DNA of 64,000 nucleotides from G942493275 sp942493275 (GTDB taxonomy: Bacteria; Actinomycetota; Coriobacteriia; Anaerosomatales; PHET01), in the NCBI GenBank assembly GCA_942493275.1, contig OW818687.1, positions 558,001 to 622,000 on the forward strand, in the 5' to 3' direction. The notes beneath the pieces are model-generated. The model was not told where the DNA came from. It did not search any database and was given only the letters and a program-made list of their open reading frames with translations. This document shows positions 56,542-64,000 of the stretch, one piece after another. Both the position numbers and the translations under genes were made by a program. Each line of letters opens with the position of its first letter. The first letter of the stretch is position 1.

Positions 56542-57651
56542 TTACCGATCCTTGTACTTGGGGTTGTCCTTGTAGAAGCGCTTGATCTCCTTGGCGATCG
56601 GCTTCCACACCTGCTTCTCGCGCTCCTTGCGGGCCTTCTCGTCCTGCCGCAAGGCGAGCTCGTCGAGCTCGGAGCGAAGTCGCAGGTAGCTCTCGAGCCG
56701 GCGCGCCGGCAGATCGCCCGACTCCACGGCGGCATGCACCGCGCAACCCGGTTCCCCGGCGTGCGAGCAGTCCCGGAAGCGGCACTTCACCGAGAGCGCC
56801 TCGATGTCGGGGAACGCGGCTTCCATGCCGTCCTCGGCATCCCACAGCGCGAGGCTGCGCATCCCGGGAGTATCGATGACGACGCCGGCCCCCGGCAGCA
56901 CGATGATCTCGCGCGCGACGGTGGTATGGCGCCCCTTGTCGTCGCTCGCGCGGACCTCCTTGGTCGCCATGACCTCGCTGCCCGCCAGTCGATTCACGAG
57001 TGTCGATTTCCCCACACCCGACCCGCCGAGAAACGCGGCGGTCACGCCTGCCGGGATTCGCTCGGCGACCTGGTCGACACCCTCGCCGGTGACAGCGCTC
57101 TCGACGATGACGTCGGCGCCAAAGGCCACGTCCTCTGCGAGCGTGCGCTGGCCCTCTACGTCATCGCACACATCCGACTTGGTGAGCACCACCACCGGCG
57201 TCGCGCCGCTCTCCCAGGTCAGCACAAGCTCGCGCTCCAGGCGGCGGACGTTGATGCCCGATCCCGAGAGAGACTGCACCACAAACACCGTGTCGACGTT
57301 GGCGATCAGCACCTGCTCGCCGGTCTCCTCGCCGGGATCCTTGCGGGCAAATGCGCTCTTGCGCGGCAGGATCGCCTCGATGATCGGCATGTCGTGGCTC
57401 TCGGGGCGCGCAAGAGCGATCCAGTCGCCCACGACGGCTCGGCTGAGCGCATCATCGGACGACTTCATCAGGTGCGTGGCCGGCTCCGCGCGCTCCAGCC
57501 CGCGCGCTCCCGCGACGAGCGGCAGTCCGCGGTCGACGCGCACCACGCGGGCGAGCTCGAAGCCCTCATCGGCGAGCGGCGCGAAGAGCGCCCGCTCACG
57601 ATCGGTGAGGCCGAGCGAATCGAGCAAGAAGCTGTCGGTCTGATCAGTCAT
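56542..57651 (-). CDS. rsgA: Ribosome small-subunit-dependent GTPase A
   Basis: A 369-residue circularly permuted GTPase. An OB fold (1-105) is followed by VLTKSDVCDD (G4), GGSGVGKSTLVNRL (G1), DTPGMRS (G3), and the zinc knuckle CRFRDCSHAGEPGCAVHAAVESG. It helps mature the 30S subunit. ATG 57651. A basic C-terminal tail follows. Confidence 0.95.
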   Translation of the reverse strand: MTDQTDSFLLDSLGLTDRERALFAPLADEGFELARVVRVDRGLPLVAGARGLERAEPATHLMKSSDDALSRAVVGDWIALARPESHDMPIIEAILPRKSAFARKDPGEETGEQVLIANVDTVFVVQSLSGSGINVRRLERELVLTWESGATPVVVLTKSDVCDDVEGQRTLAEDVAFGADVIVESAVTGEGVDQVAERIPAGVTAAFLGGSGVGKSTLVNRLAGSEVMATKEVRASDDKGRHTTVAREIIVLPGAGVVIDTPGMRSLALWDAEDGMEAAFPDIEALSVKCRFRDCSHAGEPGCAVHAAVESGDLPARRLESYLRLRSELDELALRQDEKARKEREKQVWKPIAKEIKRFYKDNPKYKDR

Positions 57652-57686
57652 GAATCACAGGATACCCCGCAGAGCACGCGAACACG

Positions 57687-58310
57687 TCAGTCGGCCGCCT
57701 TGAGCACGGCCACCGCCGTGTCCGCGAACAGGTTTGGCATCGTCCGGACCCGGCGAATGTCGCCCCGGTGCCACCCCTCGGCGAGCAAGGCGATCTCGTC
57801 TTCGATCACGGCGCCGTTGGCGGCGGCGAAGTCCCGGAAGTCCTGCAGCGTCGTGTGGTGGATGTTGGGCGTGTCGTACCACGAGAACGGGATCGACTTC
57901 GTCCTCGGCATACGGCCGTGGAGCGCCAGGTATCCGCGGATGCGCCAGTACCCGAAGTTCGGGAACGAGACGATGCCGCGCTCCCCGACTCTCAGCATCT
58001 CGCGAAGGACCGGCGCCGGTCTGCGTACTACCTGCAGCGTCTGCGACAGCACCACCACGTCGAACGAGGCATCCGGGTAGGCCAGGCGATCGCTGTCGAG
58101 GTCCACTTGGACCACCGAGAGGCCGCGCGCCAAGGCGGCGGCGATGTCGGCCGGGTCCACTTCGACTCCCCGCACGGTACAGCCGCGCTCGTCCCTCAGG
58201 TGCGCCATCAGCGATCCGTCACCGCACCCGAGATCGAGAACCCGGCTCCCCTCAGGGACCAGGTGGGTGATCAGGCGCAGGTCTGCGCGAAGCAGGTCCG
58301 CGGGACTCAT
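57687..58310 (-). CDS. metW: Methionine biosynthesis protein MetW
   Basis: A 207-residue methyltransferase-fold protein. DLRLITHLVPEGSRVLDLGCGDGSLMAHL and LSQTLQVVRRPAPVLREMLRVGERGIVSFPNFGYWRIR are the MetW signature. In other bacteria MetW activates MetX. ATG 58310 overlaps the metX stop by four bases. Confidence 0.95.
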   Translation of the reverse strand: MSPADLLRADLRLITHLVPEGSRVLDLGCGDGSLMAHLRDERGCTVRGVEVDPADIAAALARGLSVVQVDLDSDRLAYPDASFDVVVLSQTLQVVRRPAPVLREMLRVGERGIVSFPNFGYWRIRGYLALHGRMPRTKSIPFSWYDTPNIHHTTLQDFRDFAAANGAVIEDEIALLAEGWHRGDIRRVRTMPNLFADTAVAVLKAAD

Positions 58311-59575
58311 CGGGAACCTCCTTCACGGGCATCTTCGAGCGCACGTGCGAGGAACGGCACGATGAAACGGTGCTGCGCCTCGGGCTCGAGCAGGAATGCG
58401 TCGTGGCCGTATGGCGAGGGCACCTCGGCAAAGCTGACCTCGGCCCCGGCCGCCTGGAGCGCGTCGACGATCTCGCGCGACTGGTACGTGGGAAACAGCC
58501 AGTCGCTCGAGAACGAGAGCACGAGGAAGCGCACCGGCGTGCCCTCAAGCGCATCGGCGAGCGTCGGCGACCCTTCGCACAGGTCGAAGTAGTCCATCGC
58601 CTTGGTCATGTACAGGTACGTGTTCGCGTCGAACCGCTCGGTGAAGCGCTTGCCCTGATACGCCAGGTAGCTCTCGACTTCGAACTCGGTCACAAAGTCG
58701 AACGCATGATCCTCGCGGTTCCTGAGCCGTCGACCGAACTTCTCGTGCATCGACTCGTCCGAGAGGTACGTGATGTGGCCGATCATGCGCGCGACGGCGA
58801 GGCCGTGGCGGGGAACGCTCGTGCCGTAGTAGCGCCCGTCGAGGAACGCCGGATCGCCGAGGATCGCCGTGCGGCCCACCTCGTTGAAGGCGATCGCCTG
58901 CGCGGCGAGCCGCCACGTGGTCGCGATCGCGAGGCACGTGACCGCGCGCTCGGGATAGCGCCGCGCGAACGCGAGCGCCTGCATGCCGCCCATCGAGCCG
59001 CCGCCCACCGCGAGCAGCCGATCGATACCGAGGTGGTCGAGGAGCGCGGCGTGAACGTCAGCCATATCCTCGATGGTCACGACCGGAAACGCCAGGCCGT
59101 AGGGCTCGCCGGTGGCCGGGTCGATGGAGCTGGGGCCCGTGGTGCCCGAGCAGCCGCCGAGCACGTTGGCGCACACCACGAAGTAGCGGTCCGTATCGAA
59201 CGCCTTGCCCGGCCCGACCATCGGGTCCCACCAACCGGGACGAGCCGCCGAGGCGGGCGCGGCATCGGGGTCTCCGGTCGCAAAGCCGGCAGGCGCCCAG
59301 TCGCGGCCCTGCTCGGGAGTCCAGTCCTCGGCCAGGGCGTCGCTCTCGCGCCATCCGCCGACGTGCGCGTCGCCGGAGAGCGCGTGACACAGCAGGATCG
59401 CGTTGTCGCGCGCGGGCGAGAGCGTGCCGATGGTCTCGTACTCGACGACGACACCGTCGAGTGTCCGCCCCGAAGTCAGCACGACCCGGGGAAGCTCGAT
59501 GGTGGACGCGGAGACGACGCCGGCGTTGCCGACGTCGCTCCACGGACCTGTCTGCTGTGTGGTCCCCATCGTCAC
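58307..59575 (-). CDS. metX: Homoserine O-acetyltransferase (alpha/beta hydrolase)
   Basis: A 422-residue enzyme. GGGSMGGMQALAFARRYPER holds the nucleophile Ser, LVLSFSSDWLFPT the Asp and YGHDAFLLEPE the His of the triad; NAILLCHALSGDAHV is the oxyanion region. It transfers acetyl from acetyl-CoA to homoserine (or succinyl, to be tested). GTG 59575 overlaps metY (GTGA); the operon order is metY, metX, metW. Confidence 0.95.
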   Translation of the reverse strand: MTMGTTQQTGPWSDVGNAGVVSASTIELPRVVLTSGRTLDGVVVEYETIGTLSPARDNAILLCHALSGDAHVGGWRESDALAEDWTPEQGRDWAPAGFATGDPDAAPASAARPGWWDPMVGPGKAFDTDRYFVVCANVLGGCSGTTGPSSIDPATGEPYGLAFPVVTIEDMADVHAALLDHLGIDRLLAVGGGSMGGMQALAFARRYPERAVTCLAIATTWRLAAQAIAFNEVGRTAILGDPAFLDGRYYGTSVPRHGLAVARMIGHITYLSDESMHEKFGRRLRNREDHAFDFVTEFEVESYLAYQGKRFTERFDANTYLYMTKAMDYFDLCEGSPTLADALEGTPVRFLVLSFSSDWLFPTYQSREIVDALQAAGAEVSFAEVPSPYGHDAFLLEPEAQHRFIVPFLARALEDAREGGSR

Positions 59576-60867
59576 GCCTGCTCGAGGGCCTGTTCGAGAT
59601 CGGCGAGGATGTCGTCGATGCTCTCGATACCGATGCTCAGGCGCACGAAGTCCTCACTGATGCCAGCCCTCTCGAGCTCATCGGCCGAGAGCTGGCTGTG
59701 CGTTGTCGAGCCGGGGTGGATGATGAGCGACTTCGCGTCACCAACGTTGGCGAGGTGGCTGAACAGCTTCACCGAATCGATGAGCTTCTTGCCCGACTCG
59801 AGGCCGCCCTTGACCCCAAAGACCACGACGCCGCCGTAGCCGTTCTGCAGGTACTTGTCGGCGTTCGCCTTGGTGGGATGGCTGTCGAGACCCGGGTACG
59901 CGACCCACGCGACCTTGGGATGCGTCTCGAGGTACTTCGCGACCGCGAGGGCGTTGTCGCTGTGGCGCTGGACACGCAGTGAGAGCGTCTCGACGCCGAG
60001 AAGGAACTGCTGGGCGTTGAACGGCGACAGCGAACTGCCGAGGTCGCGCAGCAGATTCACGCGAGCGCGAATCCCGAATGCGACGTTGCCCAGACCCGGG
60101 AAGTCGCCGAACGTGTCCCAGAACTTCAGGCCGTGGTAGCTGTCGTCGGGCTCGGTGAAGTACGGATGCCGCCCGCCGCCCCAATCGAATGTGCCCGAGT
60201 CGACCAGGATGCCGCCGATGCTCGTGCCGTGCCCGCCCAGCCACTTGGTGAGCGACTCGACCACGACCGCCGCGCCGTGCTCGACCGGACGGCACAGGTA
60301 CGGCGTCGCGAAGGTGTTGTCGACGAACAGCGGGATGTTGAAGGTCTTGCCGAGAGACGCGAGCGCACCCAGATCGGGGACGTCGAGCCTCGGGTTGCCG
60401 ATCGTCTCGACGAACCACGCCTTGGTGGTCTCATCGGATGCCTTCGCGAAGCCTTCGGTATCGGTGGTCTCGACAAAGCGGACCTCGATCCCCAGACGGC
60501 GAAACGTGTGCAGGAAGATGTTCCAGGTGCCGCCGTACAGCGAGGTCGACGCGACGATCGAGTCGCCCGCACCTGCCACGTTGAGCAGGCCGAGCACCTC
60601 GGCGGCGTGTCCAGACGAGACGGCGAGCGCCGCGGTGCCGCCGTGCAGGCCGGCGATACGCTGCTCGAGTACGTCGTTGGTGGGGTTCATGATGCGCGAG
60701 TAGATGTTGCCGAATGCTCGCAGGCCAAACAGGTCAGCCGCGTGGTCGGTGTCCTTGAAGTTGTACGCCGCGGTCTGATAGATCGGGACCGCGCGCGACC
60801 CGGTGGTGGGATCCGGTTCCTGACCGCCATGGATGGCGAGGGTGTCGAAGTGGTGTGACGAGCTCAT
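59572..60867 (-). CDS. metY: O-acetylhomoserine sulfhydrylase
   Basis: A 431-residue PLP enzyme of the Cys/Met metabolism family. FDTLAIHGGQEPDPTTGSRAVPIYQTAAYNF starts it, and ESLTKWLGGHGTSIGG carries the PLP lysine (about residue 210). It makes homocysteine from O-acetylhomoserine and sulfide. ATG 60867 is preceded by AAAGGCGG. First structural gene of the met operon, 58 bases after the leader ORF. Confidence 0.95.
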   Translation of the reverse strand: MSSSHHFDTLAIHGGQEPDPTTGSRAVPIYQTAAYNFKDTDHAADLFGLRAFGNIYSRIMNPTNDVLEQRIAGLHGGTAALAVSSGHAAEVLGLLNVAGAGDSIVASTSLYGGTWNIFLHTFRRLGIEVRFVETTDTEGFAKASDETTKAWFVETIGNPRLDVPDLGALASLGKTFNIPLFVDNTFATPYLCRPVEHGAAVVVESLTKWLGGHGTSIGGILVDSGTFDWGGGRHPYFTEPDDSYHGLKFWDTFGDFPGLGNVAFGIRARVNLLRDLGSSLSPFNAQQFLLGVETLSLRVQRHSDNALAVAKYLETHPKVAWVAYPGLDSHPTKANADKYLQNGYGGVVVFGVKGGLESGKKLIDSVKLFSHLANVGDAKSLIIHPGSTTHSQLSADELERAGISEDFVRLSIGIESIDDILADLEQALEQA

Positions 60868-60912
60868 ATGGAATCCGCCTTTCAGCGTCTGTGTGATGTG
60901 GAAGTCGATACC

Positions 60913-60980
60913 CCGACCGCGATGCTAGCGGTCGGCCGTAGGCCGCCCGAGCCCGGCGCATGCGCCGATAGACCCGGGCT
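60913..60980 (-). promoter_or_regulatory. Competing hairpins in the met leader
   Basis: Three stems overlap or abut. The 5'-most in the RNA pairs 60974-60980 with 60950-60956 (AGCCCGG/CCGGGCT) around the palindrome GGCGCATGCGCC. A second, CGGCC-GTA-GGCCG (60933-60945), shares bases with the third, CCGACCGC/GCGGTCGG (60913-60935, eight pairs, 7-base loop). The second and third cannot form together. No T-run follows the last stem, so whether it ends transcription or shields translation is unclear. Confidence 0.6.
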
Positions 60981-61029
60981 GGGTCATCATCATATCCATC
61001 ATCATCACGAACGTAGAAGTGCGGTCCAT
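60925..61029 (-). CDS. Putative methionine-rich leader peptide of the met operon
   Basis: A 34-residue ORF from ATG 61029 to TAG 60925. Codons 8-15 read VMMMDMMM, giving six Met in seven codons, far above chance. The Met codons (60985-61005) end about five bases before the first hairpin arm, so a ribosome stalled for lack of methionyl-tRNA would cover it. GGGGAGG lies 16 bases upstream; an in-frame GTG at 61044 is an alternative start. This is the architecture of amino-acid attenuators such as trpL and ilvL. It is inferred, not shown. Confidence 0.7.
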   Translation of the reverse strand: MDRTSTFVMMMDMMMTQPGSIGACAGLGRPTADR

Positions 61030-61093
61030 GATCGCTTCGGTCACACCTCCCCTCGCAGGTAGCGTCTCTTGAGACGTATGGGTCAGTGCAAGG

Positions 61094-61122
61094 ATAGTAC
61101 GAGGCTCACCCGATCACTGCAA
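61094..61122 (-). promoter_or_regulatory. Promoter of the met leader and operon
   Basis: Minus-strand TTGCAG (61117-61122) and TACTAT (61094-61099) are separated by exactly 17 bases, placing the start of transcription near 61086. A small hairpin CGTCTC-TT-GAGACG (61063-61076) lies in the first 25 bases of the RNA. Confidence 0.65.
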
Positions 61123-61130
61123 GAGAAATT

Positions 61131-61144
61131 CCGCACCAGTGCGG
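61131..61144. promoter_or_regulatory. Palindrome CCGCACCAGTGCGG between divergent promoters
   Basis: Perfect six-base arms with two central bases, located between the met promoter and the flavin-reductase gene. Its position suggests an operator for one of them, but no regulator is known. Confidence 0.4.
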
Positions 61145-61225
61145 TGAGAGACGCCCGAACTCCGGCGAACGGGGTATGCTTAACAAGTGTGAATATCTGG
61201 GTCGCGCGTTGCGAAAGGACGAGGT

Positions 61226-61801
61226 GTGAAGAAGCGGATCGGACCTGTAGAGCGGCTGTTTCCGATGCCGTGCCCGCTCGTGGTCGGCGGAACCATAGAC
61301 GAGGCTGACACCCTCGCCGTCGCATGGATCAACGTCATGAGCTCCACCCCTCCCACCATCGCGATGGGACTGCGTGAGTCGCGCAACACGCTGCGCCTCC
61401 TGCGCGCGACCGGCACCTTCACCGTCAACATCGCGAGCGCCGAACAGGCGACCATCGTCGACTACTGCGGCCTCACCAACGGGTCCAAGGTCGACAAGTT
61501 CAAGACGTGCGGCCTCACCCTCGAGCCAAGCGCGGTCGTCGACACCCCGATCATCGCCGAGTGCGCCTACAACATCGAGTGCCGCGTTCTCCGCGAGGTC
61601 GAGGTCGGCAACTACGCCATCATCATCGCCGAGATTGTAGAGGCCCACGCGGACGAAGCCATCCTGACCGAGCCCGACGGCAGCCTCATTGACGTCGAGA
61701 AGCTCGATCCGCTGGTCTACATCGCCGGTTCCCGCGAGTACCGACGGCTCGGTGAAAAGGTCGCCGACGCGTTCTCGGTGGGTCGCACTCTCGAGGGATA
61801 G
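61226..61801 (+). CDS. Flavin reductase-like, FMN-binding protein
   Basis: A 191-residue protein. PCPLVVGGTIDEADTLAVAWINVMSSTPPTIAMGLRESRNTLRLLRATGTFTVNIAS is the split-barrel FMN-binding domain, and the C-terminal part contains LDPLVYIAGSREYRRLGEKV. Members reduce flavins or serve as electron carriers in anaerobes. GTG 61226 after AAAGGACGAGG. Confidence 0.9.
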   Translation: MKKRIGPVERLFPMPCPLVVGGTIDEADTLAVAWINVMSSTPPTIAMGLRESRNTLRLLRATGTFTVNIASAEQATIVDYCGLTNGSKVDKFKTCGLTLEPSAVVDTPIIAECAYNIECRVLREVEVGNYAIIIAEIVEAHADEAILTEPDGSLIDVEKLDPLVYIAGSREYRRLGEKVADAFSVGRTLEG

Positions 61802-61862
61802 CACCCGCCCTCTCACCTCCCTCCAATCACCCTCTCACAATTCTTATCTTTCTTGTCATGTT

Positions 61863-61876
61863 TTGACCTGCGTCAA
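61863..61876. promoter_or_regulatory. FNR/CRP-family binding site (TTGAC-N4-GTCAA)
   Basis: The perfect dyad TTGACCTGCGTCAA is centred at 61869.5. A -10-like TGTATT (61897-61902) lies about 27 bases downstream, so the site would be centred near -40, the class II activation position. It is expected to be bound by FNR, Dnr or NnrR-type regulators that sense oxygen or nitric oxide. Confidence 0.65.
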
Positions 61877-61937
61877 ATACATGACTGATTTTGTCGTGTA
61901 TTTTTGGGCAATGAACCTTACCGGGAGGGAGCCCGTT

Positions 61938-63374
61938 ATGAAGATCACGACTGAAACCACGATCCACGCCCTGCTCGAGGCCTACCCTGACCTCAAAGGG
62001 TGGCTTGTCGCCTACTCCGACGACTTCAAAAAGCTCGAGAACCCGGTGCTCTACAACACCGTCGCGCGCGTGGCCGACCTCAAGGCCGCCGCAGCCATGG
62101 CCGGAGTCGACACCGAGAAGTTCGTCGACGACGTCCGCGCCGAAGTCGCCCTTCGCACCATCATCGCCGAGGAGACCTCGGGAGCCGCACCGCAGCTCGA
62201 CGATGACGAGCGCGCTCGCAGACAAGAGATCCTGAAGGGCCTCATCCTGGAGTTGCACGACGGCGCGAGCACTTCCGACGTGAAGGCCCGTTTCGATGAG
62301 CTCGTCCGCGACATCGACGCCACCGAGGTCGCACTCATGGAGCAGTCACTCATCGCTGAAGGCATGCCCGTCTCGGAGGTCCAGCGTTTGTGCGACGTCC
62401 ACGTGACGGTGTTCAAAGACGCTCTCGACGATCGCTCCGCCGACCTTCCCGATATCCCGTCGGACCACGCCCTCGATGCCTACCGCCGAGAGAACCAGGT
62501 GGCGAGCGAGATCGTTGCCGAGACTCGCCGCGCGCTCGGCGAAGGCGACCTGGCCGAGATATCCGCGGGTCTCGAGCGGCTCGCGCAGATCGAGGTTCAC
62601 TACACGCGCAAGGAGAACCAGCTGTTCCCGGTGCTCGAGGACCACGGCGTCGAGGGGCCCACCAAGGTCATGTGGGCGCTTGACGACGACATCCGCGGCC
62701 GCATCAAGACCGCGCGCGTGCAGGCGGACGCGGGCGACCTCGCGGGTCTCAGGCCTGGCCTCGAAGAACTGCTCACTATGGTCGACGACATGGTCTACAA
62801 AGAGGAGAAGATCCTCTTCCCCACCGCGCTGCAGGTCATCACCGCCGAGGAGTGGGCCCGCATCGCGGCAGGCGACCCGGAGATCGGCTACGCCTGGGTC
62901 GAGGGTCCTGCCGGAGACGCCGCGCGCGCTGCCGCGGCACTGGCCCCCGCTGCAGGAGCGGGTGCCGGCGAGATGCTGCTCCCGCTCGTCACCGGTGCGC
63001 TCACGCTGGCGCAGCTCAACCTCATGCTGACTTCGCTTCCGTTCGACGTCTCCTACGTCGACGAGAACGACCGCGTGCGCTTCTACTCCGAGGGCGAGCG
63101 GGTGTTCCCGCGTTCCCCCGGCGCGATCGGCCGTGACGTCCACAACTGCCACCCGCCCGCGAGCGTGCACAAGGTCGTCGAGATTCTCAACGCGTTCAAG
63201 GCCGGCGAGAAGGACGAGGCCGAGTTCTGGATCGAGATGGGGCCGCGCTTCATCCACATCCGCTACTTCGCGATGCGCGACGCCGACGGTGGGTACCGCG
63301 GGTGCCTCGAGGTCGTGCAGGACGCGACCCACGTTCGCTCGCTCGAAGGGCAGAGGCGGCTCGTGAACTGGTAG
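61938..63374 (+). CDS. DUF438 protein with hemerythrin and PAS domains
   Basis: A 478-residue protein. Residues 1-65 match DUF1858 (IHALLEAYPDLKGWLVAYSDDFKKLENPVLYNTVARVADL), then DUF438, a hemerythrin-like four-helix segment with HYTRKENQLFPVLEDHG and EEKILFPTAL (diiron His/Glu), and a C-terminal PAS domain (FYSEGERVFPRSPGAIGRDVHNCHPPASVHKVVEIL). Such proteins respond to oxygen or NO. ATG 61938 follows GGAGGGAG. The FNR-like dyad upstream fits this role. Confidence 0.93.
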   Translation: MKITTETTIHALLEAYPDLKGWLVAYSDDFKKLENPVLYNTVARVADLKAAAAMAGVDTEKFVDDVRAEVALRTIIAEETSGAAPQLDDDERARRQEILKGLILELHDGASTSDVKARFDELVRDIDATEVALMEQSLIAEGMPVSEVQRLCDVHVTVFKDALDDRSADLPDIPSDHALDAYRRENQVASEIVAETRRALGEGDLAEISAGLERLAQIEVHYTRKENQLFPVLEDHGVEGPTKVMWALDDDIRGRIKTARVQADAGDLAGLRPGLEELLTMVDDMVYKEEKILFPTALQVITAEEWARIAAGDPEIGYAWVEGPAGDAARAAAALAPAAGAGAGEMLLPLVTGALTLAQLNLMLTSLPFDVSYVDENDRVRFYSEGERVFPRSPGAIGRDVHNCHPPASVHKVVEILNAFKAGEKDEAEFWIEMGPRFIHIRYFAMRDADGGYRGCLEVVQDATHVRSLEGQRRLVNW

Positions 63375-63384
63375 GCTCTCGCCT

Positions 63385-63777
63385 ATGCCACAAGAGCTCA
63401 TCATCCCTGCCGTCATCATGTCGCTCGCGTTCGTCTTCTACACGACGGGCGTGTTCGCCGAACGAGTGTCGCGCGACCTGAAGCCATGGCATGTCGCTGC
63501 ATTCTGGGCTGGGCTCGCCTGCGACGCGTCGGCCACGGAGATGATGCGCCGCATGATCGCAGCCGGCCAGAAGACAGCCGCCATCCACACCGTCACCGGC
63601 GCTGCGGCGTTCGGACTGATGGCGCTCCACGCGATCTGGGCGACGTGGACGCTCACGCGGGGCAGCGAGGCGGAGCGCAAAGGCTTCCACCGGTACAGCG
63701 TCGTGGTCTGGGCGGTGTGGCTCGTACCGTATCTCGGCGGGATGATTGCGGGGATGATGCGAGGCGCGTCGGGCTGA
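63385..63777 (+). CDS. Four-helix membrane protein (TIGR03987-like)
   Basis: A 130-residue protein with helices at about 5-25, 37-55, 68-90 and 105-125 and the motif TAAIHTVTGAAAFGLMALHAIWATWTL. It resembles the TIGR03987 (HsmA-like) family. ATG 63385, 11 bases after the DUF438 stop, so probably in the same operon. Confidence 0.8.
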   Translation: MPQELIIPAVIMSLAFVFYTTGVFAERVSRDLKPWHVAAFWAGLACDASATEMMRRMIAAGQKTAAIHTVTGAAAFGLMALHAIWATWTLTRGSEAERKGFHRYSVVVWAVWLVPYLGGMIAGMMRGASG

Positions 63778-63871
63778 TGCCTGCGCGCCAATCCATCACA
63801 GATTCGACCTGAGTACGAATGCTAGACTTTGCGTCCCCGCAAATAGATCGCATACAACGGAGTCCGGACAC

Positions 63872-64000
63872 ATGACAAGCTTTCTGAAGACCAATCTCGA
63901 TCTCGAGGGCAAGCTTCTGCGCATCGAGACCGGCATCAAGAGCGCCGACGGCACCTGCTACCTGGTTTTGCACCGCCTCCCTCCCGAGTACGCCAAGCCC
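63872..64000 (+). CDS. Partial CDS at the window edge
   Basis: ATG 63872 opens TSFLKTNLDLEGKLLRIETGIKSADGTCYLVLHRLPPEYAK and runs off the end. Family not recognised from these 43 residues. Confidence 0.55.
   Translation, partial: MTSFLKTNLDLEGKLLRIETGIKSADGTCYLVLHRLPPEYAKP

Noticed and set aside
60868..61100. SAM riboswitch upstream of metY
   Set aside because: None of the expected core motifs of SAM-I, SAM-II or SAM-IV were seen; the hairpins and leader ORF explain the region better.
1..64000. tRNA, rRNA or other structural RNA genes
   Set aside because: No sequence resembling a tRNA cloverleaf, rRNA or common ncRNA was recognised by eye in the intergenic regions. A tRNAscan or Rfam search was not possible.

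Overview
The window is GC-rich chromosomal DNA, most likely from an actinobacterium. The rich GTG/TTG start use, four-base gene overlaps, GerW/YtfJ, MetX-MetW-MetY and DUF438 proteins fit an anaerobic or facultative member of Actinomycetota, perhaps Coriobacteriia. That placement is an inference, because no rRNA or tRNA gene is present. All calls come from reading the sequence; no database search was run.

Bases 1-14850 are ordinary backbone: an envelope-stress (PspC) operon, a DUF554/NYN operon, a TetR regulator with a sugar-dehydrogenase lipoprotein, two PLP enzymes, an ABC exporter of the MacB/FtsX type, a TrkA-TrkA pair and a P-type cation ATPase.

The centre (about 14.9-36.2 kb) is a chromosomal integron. 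A complete integron integrase gene (14948-15910) is followed by a HigBA module, a putative attI (16972) and a run of about 28 attC or attC-like sites. These separate small, mostly plus-strand cassettes: toxin-antitoxin pairs, small membrane proteins and lipoproteins, an FRG-domain protein, GNAT acetyltransferases, a condensation-type acyltransferase, a stand-alone E2-type acyltransferase, a putative dihaem lipoprotein and many unknowns. The integrase points toward its array (the so-called reverse arrangement). One 623-bp cassette is duplicated in tandem, and two cassettes hold no convincing gene.

From 36.2 to about 54.3 kb the gene style stays cassette-like: short, single-function, mostly plus-strand genes, including rifamycin ADP-ribosyltransferase (arr), an AAC(3)-I-like acetyltransferase, DUF1801, VOC and Imm5-like proteins. 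Recognisable attC sites fade to relics (about 44.7, 48.97 and 49.9 kb). I read this as an old, eroded part of the array or an accessory hotspot. A PadR-DUF1048-ABC exporter operon sits inside it.

From 54.3 kb to the end the backbone resumes: Ada-type DNA repair, PhnA-like protein, RlmA-like methyltransferase, RsgA, and a metY-metX-metW methionine operon. That operon is preceded by a promoter, a short leader ORF with six Met codons in seven, and a chain of competing hairpins, which is the layout of a ribosome-mediated methionine attenuator. The end carries a flavin reductase and a DUF438/hemerythrin/PAS protein behind an FNR/CRP-type dyad.
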